A stretch of 64,000 bases of DNA from assembly GCF_003387075.1 (NCBI RefSeq), contig NZ_QUMQ01000001.1, positions 3,348,001-3,412,000 on the forward strand, given 5' to 3'. This stretch comes from Asanoa ferruginea. GTDB taxonomy: Bacteria > Actinomycetota > Actinomycetes > Mycobacteriales > Micromonosporaceae. Positions 1 through 10,104 of this stretch are shown in pieces. Position 1 is the first letter of the stretch, and every line of letters begins with the position of its first letter. The notes below the pieces were generated by a model. That model ran no database searches. It had not been told where the DNA came from and saw nothing but the letters and a program-made list of their open reading frames with translations. A program made the position numbers and the translations under genes.

Positions 1-823
1 CCGCGATGAACGTGATCAGCTCCTCCGGCGTCACCTGCAACTTGCCGCCGAAGCCGCCGCCGACGTCGGGCGCGATCACCCGTACCTTGTGCTCGGGCGT
101 GCCGGTCACGACGGAGAGCAGGAAGCGCAGGATGTGCGGGATCTGCGTCGCCGACCAGATCGAGTAGACGTCGCCGGTCGGGTCGACCACCACGCTGCGT
201 GGCTCCATGAAGGCTGGGATCAGCCGCTGCTGCACGTAGCGGCGGCGGATGACCAACTCGGCGCCGTCGATCGCCGCGGCCGCGTCGCCGCCGGTGCCGG
301 CCGCGGCCGAGTCGAACACCCAGGTGTAGCCCTTGTTGGTGCCCTTGTCGGCGTGCACCAGGTCGGCGTCGTCGGCGATCGCCGCTTCCAGGTCGAGCAC
401 GGTCGGCAGCGACTCGTAGTCGACCTCGATGGCCGCGATCGCGTCGAGTGCCGCCGCCCGCGACCGCGCGGCGACGACGGCGACCGCCTCGCCCATGAAG
501 CGCACCTCGTCGACCGCGATCGGCGGCCGGTCGGGGCGCACCATGTCTTCGGTGACCGGCCACGCGCACGGCAGCGAGCCCTGCACGTCGGCGACGTCGC
601 GGCCGGAGAAGACGTCGACCACGCCCTTGACCGCGAGGGCCGGCGCCACGTCGATGGCGGTGATCCGGGCGTGTGCCATCGGGCTGCGCAGGATCGCCAG
701 GTGCAGCATCCCGGGCAGGGTGACGTTTTCGGTCCAGGTGGTGCGGCCGGTGATCAGCCGGGCGTCTTCCTTGCGTCGTCGCGCGCTGCCGACCTCTAGC
801 GCGGGGCCTTCGGTGATGGTCAT
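1..823 (-). CDS. coxL: Xanthine/CO-dehydrogenase-family molybdopterin-binding large subunit, CoxL-like (C-terminus off window)
   Basis: The 5' part (about 274 codons) of a molybdenum hydroxylase large subunit; the gene runs off the left edge. The ATG at 823 opens [17 protein letters not shown], the usual N-terminus of this family. Further in are GEAVAVVAA, a FMEPR segment and the glycine-rich [10 protein letters not shown], which contacts the molybdopterin cofactor in known members. It starts 10 nt after the stop of the 2Fe-2S subunit gene, so the two form a heterotrimeric hydroxylase with a flavin subunit presumably further left. The active-site loop that separates form I CO dehydrogenase (AYXCSFR) from form II enzymes lies outside the window, so the substrate (CO, aldehyde or other) cannot be decided. 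Confidence 0.9.
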   Translation of the reverse strand, partial: MTITEGPALEVGSARRRKEDARLITGRTTWTENVTLPGMLHLAILRSPMAHARITAIDVAPALAVKGVVDVFSGRDVADVQGSLPCAWPVTEDMVRPDRPPIAVDEVRFMGEAVAVVAARSRAAALDAIAAIEVDYESLPTVLDLEAAIADDADLVHADKGTNKGYTWVFDSAAAGTGGDAAAAIDGAELVIRRRYVQQRLIPAFMEPRSVVVDPTGDVYSIWSATQIPHILRFLLSVVTGTPEHKVRVIAPDVGGGFGGKLQVTPEELITFIA

Positions 824-833
824 CGGTTCTCCC

Positions 834-1436
834 TCACGGCACCGGCTGCGGGATGGTCTCGTCGGGCACGTCTTCGCGCCGCAGGCCCGAGTCGGGCGTC
901 TCGCCTTCGCCGGCGCGCGGGGTCGGCGGCGCCGGTTCGGCGGTGCCGTGGCCGGCGCGGATCTCCGCGCTCGCCTCGCGCACCGCACGCACGATGTTCT
1001 GATAGCCGGTGCACCGGCAGAGGTTGCCCTCCAGCCCTTCGCGGATCTCCTCTTCGGACGGGTCGGCATTCTCTTCGAGCAGGTCGACGGCGGCCATGAT
1101 CATGCCGGGGGTGCAGAAGCCGCATTGCAGGCCGTGTGCCTGGTGGAAGGCCCGCTGCACCGGGTGCAGCGTGCGGTCGGGACCGGACAGCCCCTCGATC
1201 GTGATGATCTCGCGATCGTTGGCCTGCACGGCCAGCACGGAGCAGCTCTTGACACTTCGCTGGTGGCCGTCGGCATCGCTCATCAGCACGGTGCATGCAC
1301 CACAGTTGCTGGTGTCGCAGCCGACCACAGTGCCAACCTTGCCGAGTTGTTCGCGTAGGTGATGGACGAGCAGGGTGCGCGGTTCGACGTCGTCCTCGTA
1401 GTCGACTCCGTCGACCTTGATGGATACCCGAGTCAT
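834..1436 (-). CDS. coxS: Molybdenum hydroxylase 2Fe-2S small subunit, CoxS-like
   Basis: A 200-residue iron-sulfur subunit that passes electrons from the Mo site to the flavin subunit. The N-terminal plant-type [2Fe-2S] site is visible as C40, C45, C48 and C65. The second cluster motifs CGFCTPG and CRCTGYQ follow. The family is usually about 160 residues, and the extra 40 residues are a Pro/Glu-rich tail after the last helix. The ATG at 1436 has a strong AGGAGG ribosome-binding site 5 nt upstream. It sits between coxE and coxL, the normal order for this operon type. Confidence 0.95.
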   Translation of the reverse strand: MTRVSIKVDGVDYEDDVEPRTLLVHHLREQLGKVGTVVGCDTSNCGACTVLMSDADGHQRSVKSCSVLAVQANDREIITIEGLSGPDRTLHPVQRAFHQAHGLQCGFCTPGMIMAAVDLLEENADPSEEEIREGLEGNLCRCTGYQNIVRAVREASAEIRAGHGTAEPAPPTPRAGEGETPDSGLRREDVPDETIPQPVP

Positions 1437-1540
1437 CAGGCCTCCTGGCTTGCTCAGGGACGGGCGCGCGGGGGTGGCGCGCTGATCTCAGCCAAACCCT
1501 TCCCGCGCGGCGAGGCAAGGTTTTTTGTGAAAGGGATCAC

Positions 1541-2650
1541 TTATTTCGCGATCACGCGGACCAGTTCGTCGAGGGCATCCACTGTGTGCCCGGCGACGAA
1601 ATCGTCGAGATGCGGCAATGCGGCCGCCATCCCGCCGGCCAACGGTGCGAAACCGGCCTTGCCGCGGTGCGGATTGACCCAGATCAGGCGGTACGCGAGG
1701 CGCGACAGCCGATGCGTCTGCGCGGCCAGGGCGTCGGGGGAGCCCCGCTCCCAGCCGTCGCTGAACACGACGACGATCGAGCCCCGGGCCGTGCCGCGCT
1801 GGCCCCAGCGGTCGAGGAACGCCTTCAGCGCGTCGGCCAGCCGGGTGCCGCCGTGCCAGTCCGGGATCGCCACCGAGGCGGCGTGCAGCGCGGCGTCGGG
1901 GTCGCGGTGGCGCAGCGCGCGGGTGATCCGGGTCAGTCGGGTGCCCAGCGTGAATACTTCGGTGCGGGTGGGGCGGCGGCGGACGGCCGCGTGCGCGAAC
2001 CGCAGCAACGCGTCGGCGTAGGGGCTCATCGAGCCGGACACGTCGACCAGCAGCACCAGCCGGCGAGGGCGCTCGTCGCGCCGCCGGCGGGCCAGCCTGG
2101 TCGGCTCGCCGGCGTGCCGGAGCGCGGCCCGCAGCGTGCGCGCCGGGTCGACCTCGCCGCCACGGGCCGGCCGGCGCCGCCGGCTGCGCCGGGTCGCCGG
2201 CTCCGGGCCGAGCAACGCGAGCAGCCGCCGCACCTCGTCGCGCTCGCGCGGGGTGAGTAGGGCGAAGTCGCGCTGGCGGAGGATCTCGACGGTGCTGGCC
2301 GAGAGACCGAGAAGCAGCGGCTCCTCGTCGGTGTCGCTCGCCTCGCCGGGCGGGCCAGACGTGTAGGGCGCCGCGATGCTGGGCGGCGCCGGCGCGGCGG
2401 GGCCGAACCGGTCGCCGGCCGGCCGGTGACCGCCGAAGTAGGCGGCGAAGGCGGCGTCGTAGATCGCCAGGTCGTCGGGCTCGGCACAGAGCGTCTGCCG
2501 GCCGGCCCAGTAGAGCCGGCCCGGCGTGATGTCGCCCAACGCGTCGACGGCGCGCAGCATCGTCTGCACCCGGTCGGGGCCGGCGGCGACGCCGGCGTGC
2601 CGCAGCGTGCGGGCGAACCCGACGAGCAGCGCGCTGACGTCGGCGCTCAT
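1541..2650 (-). CDS. coxE: VWA-domain protein, CoxE-like molybdenum hydroxylase maturation factor
   Basis: A 369-residue protein with a C-terminal von Willebrand A domain. The MIDAS metal site is DVSGSM in the segment LLVDVSGSMSPYAD, and a later SDGWERG gives another MIDAS residue. Arg-rich low-complexity sequence separates the N-terminal part from the VWA domain, as in CoxE proteins. CoxE works with the CoxD ATPase in assembling the Mo-containing active site. The ATG at 2650 overlaps the coxD stop (ATGA), so the pair is translationally coupled. The reading frame stays open far upstream, but that part is antisense-free coxD overlap and I do not include it. About 104 bp separate it from coxS. 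Confidence 0.9.
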   Translation of the reverse strand: MSADVSALLVGFARTLRHAGVAAGPDRVQTMLRAVDALGDITPGRLYWAGRQTLCAEPDDLAIYDAAFAAYFGGHRPAGDRFGPAAPAPPSIAAPYTSGPPGEASDTDEEPLLLGLSASTVEILRQRDFALLTPRERDEVRRLLALLGPEPATRRSRRRRPARGGEVDPARTLRAALRHAGEPTRLARRRRDERPRRLVLLVDVSGSMSPYADALLRFAHAAVRRRPTRTEVFTLGTRLTRITRALRHRDPDAALHAASVAIPDWHGGTRLADALKAFLDRWGQRGTARGSIVVVFSDGWERGSPDALAAQTHRLSRLAYRLIWVNPHRGKAGFAPLAGGMAAALPHLDDFVAGHTVDALDELVRVIAK

Positions 2651-3579
2651 GGCCGGGCGGCGACCAGGGCGTCGAGGCCGGTGGCCTGGACCCGGGTGAG
2701 GTCTTCGCGATATTTCAGAACCGCGCCCAGGGTGGCGGCGGCCAGGTCGGGGTCGAGGGTCTGCGCGCCCAGCGCGACCAGCGCGCCGGCCCAGTCGATC
2801 GACTCGGCGACACCGGGCGGTTTGATCAGATCGAGCTCGCGCATCCGCCCGGCCGCGGCCGCGACCTGGGCCGCCAACCGCTCCGTGACGGCCGGGAGCC
2901 GCTCGCGCAGGATGGCCACCTCGCGGTCGAACCCCGGGTGCTCCACCCAGTGGTAGAGGCAGCGGCGCTTGAGCGCGTCGTGCACCTCGCGGGTGCGGTT
3001 GCTGGTCAGCACCGTCAGCGGTGGCGTCTCGGCGGCGATCCGGCCCAGCTCCGGCACGGTGATCGCCGCTTCCGCGAGCACCTCCAGCAGGAACGCCTCG
3101 AACTCGTCGTCGGCCCGGTCGACCTCGTCGACCAGCAACACGCACGGGCTGGTCTCCAACGCCTGTAGCAGCGGGCGGGCGATCAGGAAGCGGCGGTCGT
3201 AGAGCCCGGCCTCGATCGCGGCGGCGTCCGGCGGCGTGCCGGTGGCGGTGGCCGCGGCGGTCGCGGCCGCCTCGGCCGCGCGCAGGTGCAGGATCTGCCG
3301 GGGGAAGTCCCAGTCGTAGAGCGCCTGCGCCGCGTCGAGCCCCTCGTAGCACTGGAGCCGGACGAACGTGGCGCCGGTCGCGGCCGCCAGCGCCTGCGCG
3401 AACGCGGTCTTGCCGACGCCGGCCTCGCCCTCGAGGAACAGCGGCCGGCCGAGCTTGAGCGCGAGGAAGCCGGCGGTGGCCAGGCCCTCGTCGGCGAGGT
3501 AGCCGGTCGTGGCCAGGGCTTCGGCCAGCGCCGCCGGCGATGCCAGCGCGCCGGGCCCGTCGGGCAGCGGGGTCGTCAC
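2647..3579 (-). CDS. coxD: MoxR-type AAA+ ATPase, CoxD-like
   Basis: A 310-residue MoxR-family AAA+ ATPase. Walker A is GEAGVGKT (about residues 51-58), Walker B is LLVDEVDRAD and sensor 1 is TSNRTREVHD. MoxR ATPases act as chaperones with VWA partners, and CoxD is needed for formation of the CO dehydrogenase active site. It is the first gene of the coxDESL-like operon and overlaps coxE by 4 bp. The GTG start at 3579 lies 7 nt after CATAGT, which could serve as a -10 box for a leaderless mRNA. Only about 30 bp separate it from the permease gene upstream, so read-through is possible. Confidence 0.92.
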   Translation of the reverse strand: MTTPLPDGPGALASPAALAEALATTGYLADEGLATAGFLALKLGRPLFLEGEAGVGKTAFAQALAAATGATFVRLQCYEGLDAAQALYDWDFPRQILHLRAAEAAATAAATATGTPPDAAAIEAGLYDRRFLIARPLLQALETSPCVLLVDEVDRADDEFEAFLLEVLAEAAITVPELGRIAAETPPLTVLTSNRTREVHDALKRRCLYHWVEHPGFDREVAILRERLPAVTERLAAQVAAAAGRMRELDLIKPPGVAESIDWAGALVALGAQTLDPDLAAATLGAVLKYREDLTRVQATGLDALVAARP

Positions 3580-3609
3580 GTGGCCAACTATGTCAGTCTG
3601 GCGGGTCCG

Positions 3610-6600
3610 TCAGAAGGCCGTCGCGCGGCGCTGCCGGACCAGCGCGAGCACCAGCAGCGGCACCGCGCAGGCCGCCCAGACCAGACCCAGCGTGATCGGG
3701 TTGGGCAGGGTCGGCAGCGCCAGTGGCCAGTCGGCGTCGAGGAAGACCGGGATGGCCGGGTTGGCCACCACCCAGGCGGCGATGGCCAGCGGCGGGCCGA
3801 GCAGCACGCCGAGCAGGACCGGCCAGAGCCGCAGGTGCCGGGCTGCCGAGCGGAGTGTCGGTGCCGGAACGCCCTGCGACCGCAGCACCCGGGTGCGGGC
3901 CGAGCGGTCCGCGTTTTCGGCCGCGGCCACCAGACCGAGGCCGAGCAGCACCAGCAACACCGCGAAACCGGCGCTGACCAGCTCGTAGCGGGAGGCCAGC
4001 GCGGCACCGTCACGGGCGGCGAGGTCTGCCACGTCGCGCACCGAGGTCTCGCCGAGCACGGTCAGGCCCACCGCGGCCAGCTGGGCGACGGCGTCGTCCG
4101 GCGCGTCGGGGCCGATCCAGACCTGCGGCGTGCCGCCGGCACCCATCGGCGCGGCGGTGTCGAGGTAGCCGATGTCGACCAGCAGGCCGGATGCGCCGAG
4201 GCCGGGCAGGGTAGCCAGCGCGCCGACGCTGTCGGCCGGGACCGTCTCGGTGCGGCCGGGCGAGGAGAGCGCCCAACCGGTGTCGGTCTCGCGAGCGGCG
4301 GCCGAGGTGGTGCGCAGGATCGGCAGCACGGGCGGCGCGTCGGCGACCAGCAACCGCTGCGGCACCTGGGTCGTCTGCAACACCACGGTGGCGCCGTCGG
4401 CCGCCGAGGTCAGCTTCGGCGCGGTCGACTCGATGCCGTCTTCGGTGGTGGCCCGCCAGCGGGTCGTGTCGCGCAGCACGTCGGGGCCGGCGACGACCTT
4501 GTCGGGACCGGTCGCGGCGATCTGGTGCACCGTCAGCTCGGTGGTGCCCCAGGTGGGTTGCACCTCCAACCCGATCAACCGGCAGGCCGGCTGGCATTGC
4601 GGGAGGCTGCCGTCGTAGCGGTGCCGTCCTGGCCGCAGCGGGCCCAGCGACACGGTGCGGTCGGCCTCGCCCGGCGCCTGCACGAGGGCGCGCAGTTCCG
4701 GCGTGTCGCCCTGGAAGAAGGGCCGGGTCAGCGGGTCGATGCTGTCGGCGACGACGGTCGCGTCGACCCGGATGTGGCTGCCGGCCACCGACAGCGAGGG
4801 CGCGCGTTGCGGGCGCAATCGGGCGCTCTGGTCGGCGGGCACCGAGCCGGGCCAGGCCACCGCCGAAAGCCGGTCGGTGTCGGCCGCGATGGTCGTCGGG
4901 CCGGAGCCGGTGGCGGGGATGCGCACCACCGCCATCGCCCAGCGACCGTCGGGATCGGCCTGCCGCACGGCGGTACGCAGCGCCCCGCCGGCGAGTTGGT
5001 TGACGTTGAACACCCGGTCGGCGCCGAGTTCGATGCCGGCCCGCTGCTCGCGGGCGGCGCCACCCAGGTCGACCGCGAGCACCGCGAAGCAGAGCAGCGC
5101 GACGCCCAGCACGGCCAGCGTCACCGCCCGGCGGGGTGCCGAGCGGCGGGACAGCTCGATGCCGGCCAGCGCCCCGGAGAGCCGACCGGCGAGCAACGCC
5201 CGGCCACCGACCCGGCGTGCGGCCGGCCCGAGCAGCCGGGCGACGAGCAGCGCACCGGCCAGGATGAGCAGCGCGGGCGCGAGGATGCCGAGGCCGCCGT
5301 GGACCGGGCCGGCCTCGCCGCGGGCCTCGACGGCGGTGAACACGGCCAGCGCGACCACCATCGCGTCGATCGTCGCCGACCGCCAGGCACCGCCCTGCCG
5401 GGTCACCTTCCGCAGCAGATCGATGGCCCGGCCGGTGATCAGTGGCCGGTAGGCGAGGGCGGCGGCGAGCAGGGCACCGGCGACCGCCACCACGGCATAG
5501 CGGACGGTGTCGCCGGGTAGGCCGAGGTCGACGCCGCCACCGGGCACGGCCCAGTCGCCCACAAGCTGGCCGGCGACGAAGCCGATGGGCGCACCGACGA
5601 GCAGCGCGGCCCAGTCCGGGCCGGCCGCGAGCCACCAGCGGTGCGGCAACGGCATGCCGCGCAGCGCCACCTGGCCCAGCTCGGTCCGGCGGGTGTCGGA
5701 TCCGGACGCCGCCGCCAGGAAGATCACGAACCAGCACAACGGCACGACGGTCAGCGCCAGCCAGGGCACCAGCGAACGCACCGCCGCGCGACTCTCCTCG
5801 ATCCGGGCGATCAGCGGGCCGGCGCCGCTGACCAGGGTGGCCTGGTTTTCGGTGGCCTTGTTGTTGAGCCGGTCGAGCTCGGCCGGATAGCGGTCGACCC
5901 ATCCGGTGGTGAGCTGGGCCGGATCGGCGATCAGGTCGTAGGACTGCGCCTCCGGCACCACGAGAGTGAACAGCTTGGCGGTGGCCCGCGAACCGAACAC
6001 CGGCTCGACACCGACGTTGTTGGCCACGTCGGTGCCGACCAGCCCGTTGGTCAGCAGCCCGGGCGGGAACGGCGGGGTGGCGCCCCAGTAGGCGGCGGCC
6101 GGATCGGTCGGCCGGTAGATGCCGACGACGGAGAGCGGCACGGCTTCGCCGAGCCGGTGCAACTCGTTGGCGCCGTCGGCGAGCACGAACTTGGACTGGC
6201 GGACCGACAGCGCGTCGCCGACCGACGCGTGGATCCGCTCGGCGGTGCGGAAGCCGAGCATCACCTCGCCGCGGCCGGTGGGGCAGCGGCCGGCGTCGAG
6301 GCTGACGTGCCCGCAGACCCGGTCGCGGTAGGACAGCTTGAACGCCACGTCGATGTTGGGCACGGCGATGTCGAAGGAGGCGCCGAAGATCGGCTCGAAC
6401 CCGGGCGTGCCGAAGGCGCCACCGCCGAGCCGCTCGAACGTGTCGCCGGCCGCGCCCGGGTCATCGCTGGGACGCTGGAAGCTGAGCACGGTCTCGCCCG
6501 GCGCGGCGCCGGCCACCTCGGTGGCGACGATGGTGCGCTGCGCGGCCGCCACGTAGGCCGGGCCGGCCACCGCCGCGGCCACCGGGAGGGTGCCCAACAG

Positions 6601-6660
6601 CAGCAGCACCGCGGTGCGGCCGCGGGCCGCCCGGAACAGGTCGAGGATCACGGCGATCAT
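3610..6660 (-). CDS. FtsX-type ABC transporter permease (large, 1016 residues)
   Basis: A large membrane protein beginning MIAVILDLFRAARGR with one N-terminal membrane segment and a long extracytoplasmic region. A group of membrane segments lies in the middle, followed by a second extracytoplasmic region and a C-terminal membrane group. This is the double FtsX/MacB-periplasmic-core layout of export or lipoprotein-handling permeases. Its ATG overlaps the stop of the preceding permease gene (ATGA at 6657-6660), so the two are coupled and probably form a heterodimer. The usual partner ATPase gene is not next to them; the next gene is coxD. Substrate unknown. The reading frame continues open upstream of 6660 but only as a shadow of the neighbouring gene. 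Confidence 0.88.
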   Translation of the reverse strand: MIAVILDLFRAARGRTAVLLLLGTLPVAAAVAGPAYVAAAQRTIVATEVAGAAPGETVLSFQRPSDDPGAAGDTFERLGGGAFGTPGFEPIFGASFDIAVPNIDVAFKLSYRDRVCGHVSLDAGRCPTGRGEVMLGFRTAERIHASVGDALSVRQSKFVLADGANELHRLGEAVPLSVVGIYRPTDPAAAYWGATPPFPPGLLTNGLVGTDVANNVGVEPVFGSRATAKLFTLVVPEAQSYDLIADPAQLTTGWVDRYPAELDRLNNKATENQATLVSGAGPLIARIEESRAAVRSLVPWLALTVVPLCWFVIFLAAASGSDTRRTELGQVALRGMPLPHRWWLAAGPDWAALLVGAPIGFVAGQLVGDWAVPGGGVDLGLPGDTVRYAVVAVAGALLAAALAYRPLITGRAIDLLRKVTRQGGAWRSATIDAMVVALAVFTAVEARGEAGPVHGGLGILAPALLILAGALLVARLLGPAARRVGGRALLAGRLSGALAGIELSRRSAPRRAVTLAVLGVALLCFAVLAVDLGGAAREQRAGIELGADRVFNVNQLAGGALRTAVRQADPDGRWAMAVVRIPATGSGPTTIAADTDRLSAVAWPGSVPADQSARLRPQRAPSLSVAGSHIRVDATVVADSIDPLTRPFFQGDTPELRALVQAPGEADRTVSLGPLRPGRHRYDGSLPQCQPACRLIGLEVQPTWGTTELTVHQIAATGPDKVVAGPDVLRDTTRWRATTEDGIESTAPKLTSAADGATVVLQTTQVPQRLLVADAPPVLPILRTTSAAARETDTGWALSSPGRTETVPADSVGALATLPGLGASGLLVDIGYLDTAAPMGAGGTPQVWIGPDAPDDAVAQLAAVGLTVLGETSVRDVADLAARDGAALASRYELVSAGFAVLLVLLGLGLVAAAENADRSARTRVLRSQGVPAPTLRSAARHLRLWPVLLGVLLGPPLAIAAWVVANPAIPVFLDADWPLALPTLPNPITLGLVWAACAVPLLVLALVRQRRATAF

Positions 6661-9600
6661 GTCGGCTCCCCACCGTTGCGGCGCAGCAGGCCGGCTGCCA
6701 ACAGCACGACGACCGCGTAGACCAGCGCCGCCGCGGCCAGCGCGAGCAGCAGCGGGACGGCCCGGACGGCGGCCGGCGGTGGCAGCACGTCCCAGCCGTC
6801 GGCGAACACGTTGAGCGGCGCGGCCAGCACCGTGCGGGCGGGCAGCGCGGCGAACACCCCGGCGACCAGCGCGACGCCTGACACGACCAGGTAGCCGCCG
6901 AGGGTGGCCCGGGTGACCGCCCGCGCGGTCAGGCCCTGCCGGCGCAGCGAGGTCAGCTCGGCGCCGCGGGGCCGCCGCTCGACCGCGACGATCACGCCCA
7001 GCGCACCGGCCGCGAGCAGCACCATCAGCGCGGCGGCGAGCAGTTGGAAGCGGACGGTCGACGGCGGCGCCTGGCGGCTGTAGCGGTCGGTCAGCGCGGC
7101 GATCGTGCCGGTGCTGAATGCGACCACGCCCTGCTCGGCGAGCCGGTCGGCGAGGTCGGCCGGTGCGTCGTCGGTCGCCCAGACCTGTAGCGACTCGCCG
7201 CCGCCGAGGTCGCCGCTGATCAGGTCGGCCGTCTCCAGGTCGACCAGCACCGCGTCGCGGCCAACCCGGGGCAGCGCGTGCGCGTCGCCGGTCACGTTGA
7301 CCGGGACCGAGGCGCCCGGGAACGCCACCACGTGGGGGTCGCCGGCGGAGAACTCGGCGCCGCGGACGCCGGCCGCGATGGCGGGCAGCCGGTCGGGGCT
7401 GTCGTCGACGAACACCGAAGGGTCGCTCTCGCCGGTCGGCCCGGGGGTGACCAAGAGGCCGGCGGTGCTGGTGGCGACGGCCGGTGGCTGCGGACCGGCA
7501 GCCACCGCGGTGCGCCAGCGCGACCGGTCGGCGAACGCGGCCGCGTCGACCCCGCCGCTCGCCCCGCGCAGCGCGGTGAGCCGGACCGCGTCGGGCGTCG
7601 GCCGGTCCGGTGGCAGTGGTGGCGCGTCGGGGCCGACCACCCGCTGGGGGACCTTGGTCAGACCGGTGAACCGGAAGGACACGAGCCGGCAACTGCTCTC
7701 GCACTCCGGCACCCGCTGGCGATAGTCGGCCGCGGCGCCGGCGACCGGGCCGAAGTCGGCGGTGACGGTGCCGCCGTCGGTGGCCTGTAGCAGGGCCTCG
7801 ACCTTGGTGCGGCCGCGCACGCCGGTCGCGGCGAGGGTCAGCTCGGTGCCGGTCACGTTGAGCGGCGCCGGAGCCTGGGGCCGCAGGCGCGCGGCGACCT
7901 GCGCGGGATCGGTGCCGCCGTAGTCGCCCCGCCACCGCGCGACGGCCGCGAGCCGGGTCGCGTCGACGGCCAGCACGCCGAGGTTGGGCGACGCCACGAC
8001 GGCCATCGCGAACCGGCCGTCGGGGTCGACCGCGCGGGTGGCGGCCAGCAGCCGGGCCCGGCTGGCCGCGCTCACCAGCAGCACTTTGTCGGCGCCGATC
8101 TCGGTCGAGGCCCGCTCGGCGCCGAGCCGGTTGGTGGTGTCCGAGGTGGTCACCGCGACGCAGAACAGGGTGACCGCGGCGGTCAGCAACGCGGTCAGCC
8201 GGGGCACCGCGGGCCGGCGGGCGAGCTCGGTGGCGGTGAACGCGACGCCGAGCCGGCCGGCGCGCAACGCCCGCTGCCCGACCTTGGCGGCGATCGGCAC
8301 CAGCACCCGGGCCAGCACCACGCCCAGCGCGAGGGCGAGCAGGGCCGGCGCGAGCAGCGCGAGCCAGGTGCTCTGCGGAGCCGCACCGGCCGCGACGTCG
8401 GTCTCGGCCACCGGCCGGCTGGCATAGGCCCAGGCCTCGTAGGCGCCGGCCAGGGCGAGGATCACCAGCACGCCGTCGATCGCGCCGTAGCGCCACCCGG
8501 TGTGCCGGGGCGGCACGGCCCGCATCAGCAGCGCGACCGGCGCACCCAACGCGCGCCGCTCGGCGATGGCCGCGGCCACGATCGCGCCGACGACGGTCAG
8601 CAGCGCGGCACCGACCGACAGCAGGTCGGTCGTCGTCGCCGAGGCCTTCGCGATGCCGCTGCCGGCGCGCAGCGGGAACGCCAGGGCGAGCCCGACGAGA
8701 CCGCCGGCGAGCATCGGCACGGCGCTCTGGCCCAGGGTGAGCGACAGGATCCGCGGCCGGCTGGCGCCGCGCAGCTTGAGCAGGCCGACGTCGCGATGGC
8801 GCTCGAGCGCGCCGTGCCGGACCGCGAGGAACAGCGCGATCCAGCAGAAGGCGAGCAGCTCGACGAGGCTGATCGGCACGGCGTACACGATGTCTAGTTG
8901 GCTGTTGTAGATGGTCACCGCGAGCACCCGAAGGGGCGTCTGCGGCTCGTAGCCCCGCCCGCCGAGCAGCCGCTGGCCGCTGACGATGTGGTCGCGCACG
9001 GTCAGCGGTGCGACGTGCGAGAACACGTCGCGGCTGGCGACCGTGTCAACGACCAGCGTGGTGCCCTGCGGCTTGGCGTCGACGATCGTCTCGGGCGTGG
9101 TGAGCAGCGGTGTCGAGGCCTGGCCGCCGACGTTGAGCAGCCCCGACGCGGCCCAGTAGTCGGAGTAGGGGTCCTTGATCCGGTAGACGGCGGAGACGGT
9201 GAGCGGGTATCGATCGACACCGGGTGCGTGGTATTGGATCGCGTCGCCGGGCTTGACCCCCAGTTGGCGGGCCGTGACCTCGTTGATCGCCACCTCGCCC
9301 GGTCGGGCCGGGCAGCTCCCGTCGACCACGATCTCGGCGCAGAAGCCCGTGCGGTGGACGAGCAACACCGTGGCCTGGTCGGTGCCGTGCAGCGCCGCGC
9401 CGTTGACCAGCAGGCTGCCGCGCACCGTCAGGTCGGGCAGCGCGAACGCGTCGCGCACCTCCTGCTCGGCCGAAGTGACCGAGTCGGGCCGCAGGTCGCC
9501 CTGGTCGACGCCGCGGCGCACGGTGGCGGAGCGGTCGCTGACCGGCGCCGCCTCGGCGCTCGCGGTCGCGAGGTCGCGGGTGGTCGCCGCGATGTATTGC

Positions 9601-9701
9601 GGTGCGGCGGCGGCCGCGCCCGCGGACAGCACGGTGAGCAGGAAAAGGGTGAGGGAGGGCGCGCGCCGGCTGGCGAGTGCACGCAGGATCAGCCCGAACA
9701 T
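6657..9701 (-). CDS. FtsX-type ABC transporter permease (large, 1014 residues)
   Basis: Paralogue and probable partner of the following permease. Translation from the ATG at 9701 (MFGLILRALASRR) is favoured because AGGAG lies about 6 nt upstream. A start at 9761 would add 20 residues that look unrelated to a signal anchor. One N-terminal membrane helix is followed by an extracytoplasmic domain. Central helices include the segment IVYAVPISLVELLAFCWIAL. A second large outside domain and C-terminal helices follow. Known relatives work with an MacB/LolD-like ATPase, but none is encoded nearby. It is divergent from the small membrane-protein gene at 9850. Confidence 0.88.
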   Translation of the reverse strand: MFGLILRALASRRAPSLTLFLLTVLSAGAAAAAPQYIAATTRDLATASAEAAPVSDRSATVRRGVDQGDLRPDSVTSAEQEVRDAFALPDLTVRGSLLVNGAALHGTDQATVLLVHRTGFCAEIVVDGSCPARPGEVAINEVTARQLGVKPGDAIQYHAPGVDRYPLTVSAVYRIKDPYSDYWAASGLLNVGGQASTPLLTTPETIVDAKPQGTTLVVDTVASRDVFSHVAPLTVRDHIVSGQRLLGGRGYEPQTPLRVLAVTIYNSQLDIVYAVPISLVELLAFCWIALFLAVRHGALERHRDVGLLKLRGASRPRILSLTLGQSAVPMLAGGLVGLALAFPLRAGSGIAKASATTTDLLSVGAALLTVVGAIVAAAIAERRALGAPVALLMRAVPPRHTGWRYGAIDGVLVILALAGAYEAWAYASRPVAETDVAAGAAPQSTWLALLAPALLALALGVVLARVLVPIAAKVGQRALRAGRLGVAFTATELARRPAVPRLTALLTAAVTLFCVAVTTSDTTNRLGAERASTEIGADKVLLVSAASRARLLAATRAVDPDGRFAMAVVASPNLGVLAVDATRLAAVARWRGDYGGTDPAQVAARLRPQAPAPLNVTGTELTLAATGVRGRTKVEALLQATDGGTVTADFGPVAGAAADYRQRVPECESSCRLVSFRFTGLTKVPQRVVGPDAPPLPPDRPTPDAVRLTALRGASGGVDAAAFADRSRWRTAVAAGPQPPAVATSTAGLLVTPGPTGESDPSVFVDDSPDRLPAIAAGVRGAEFSAGDPHVVAFPGASVPVNVTGDAHALPRVGRDAVLVDLETADLISGDLGGGESLQVWATDDAPADLADRLAEQGVVAFSTGTIAALTDRYSRQAPPSTVRFQLLAAALMVLLAAGALGVIVAVERRPRGAELTSLRRQGLTARAVTRATLGGYLVVSGVALVAGVFAALPARTVLAAPLNVFADGWDVLPPPAAVRAVPLLLALAAAALVYAVVVLLAAGLLRRNGGEPT

Positions 9702-9849
9702 CCCGCTCCTGTCGACCGGGCCCGGCGCCATCGCGCGGGCACGCATGGTGGACGCGGCCACCGAGGGGAGAGGTTGTCACGGTGCATCGATCTTGTCTGC
9801 CCCGTGACCCAACGACACAGAACTTGCGTACGCACCTCAGGATGGCTGC

Positions 9850-10104
9850 ATGGAACTCGTCCGCAAATGGTTCGCCCGTGTCGGCGCCGTCGTCACCACT
9901 GCCACCCTCGCGGTCTTCGTGCCCGCCGTCGCCTGGGCCAGCACCTCCGGCGCCTACGACGTCGCGGTCGAGGCGGCCCGCAGCCGCCGCCGCGGTGGCG
10001 GCATCGGTTTCTTCGGGGTCGCCGGCCTGCTCTGCTGCCTCGTGGTGGTCGCCGGCATCGTGCTGGCCGTCGTCCTGATCAGCCGCAACCGCAAGAAGCG
10101 TTAG
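9850..10104 (+). CDS. Small secreted or membrane protein of unknown function
   Basis: An 84-residue protein. The N-terminus has basic residues followed by a hydrophobic run ending in AWA-S, resembling a Sec signal peptide cleaved near residue 30. An Arg-rich patch comes next, and then a second hydrophobic helix (about residues 54-78) with a basic RNRKKR tail. The mature protein would be a single-helix membrane protein with its tail inside. It is divergent from the permease pair, with 148 bp between the starts, and its stop overlaps that of the lipoprotein gene on the other strand by 4 bp. I do not recognise a family. Confidence 0.65.
   Translation: MELVRKWFARVGAVVTTATLAVFVPAVAWASTSGAYDVAVEAARSRRRGGGIGFFGVAGLLCCLVVVAGIVLAVVLISRNRKKR

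Noticed and set aside
3286-5520. A 744-codon open frame on the plus strand
   Set aside because: It is the antisense of the permease and coxD genes, has a Gln/Gly/Arg-rich sequence typical of GC-rich shadow frames, and shows no domain.
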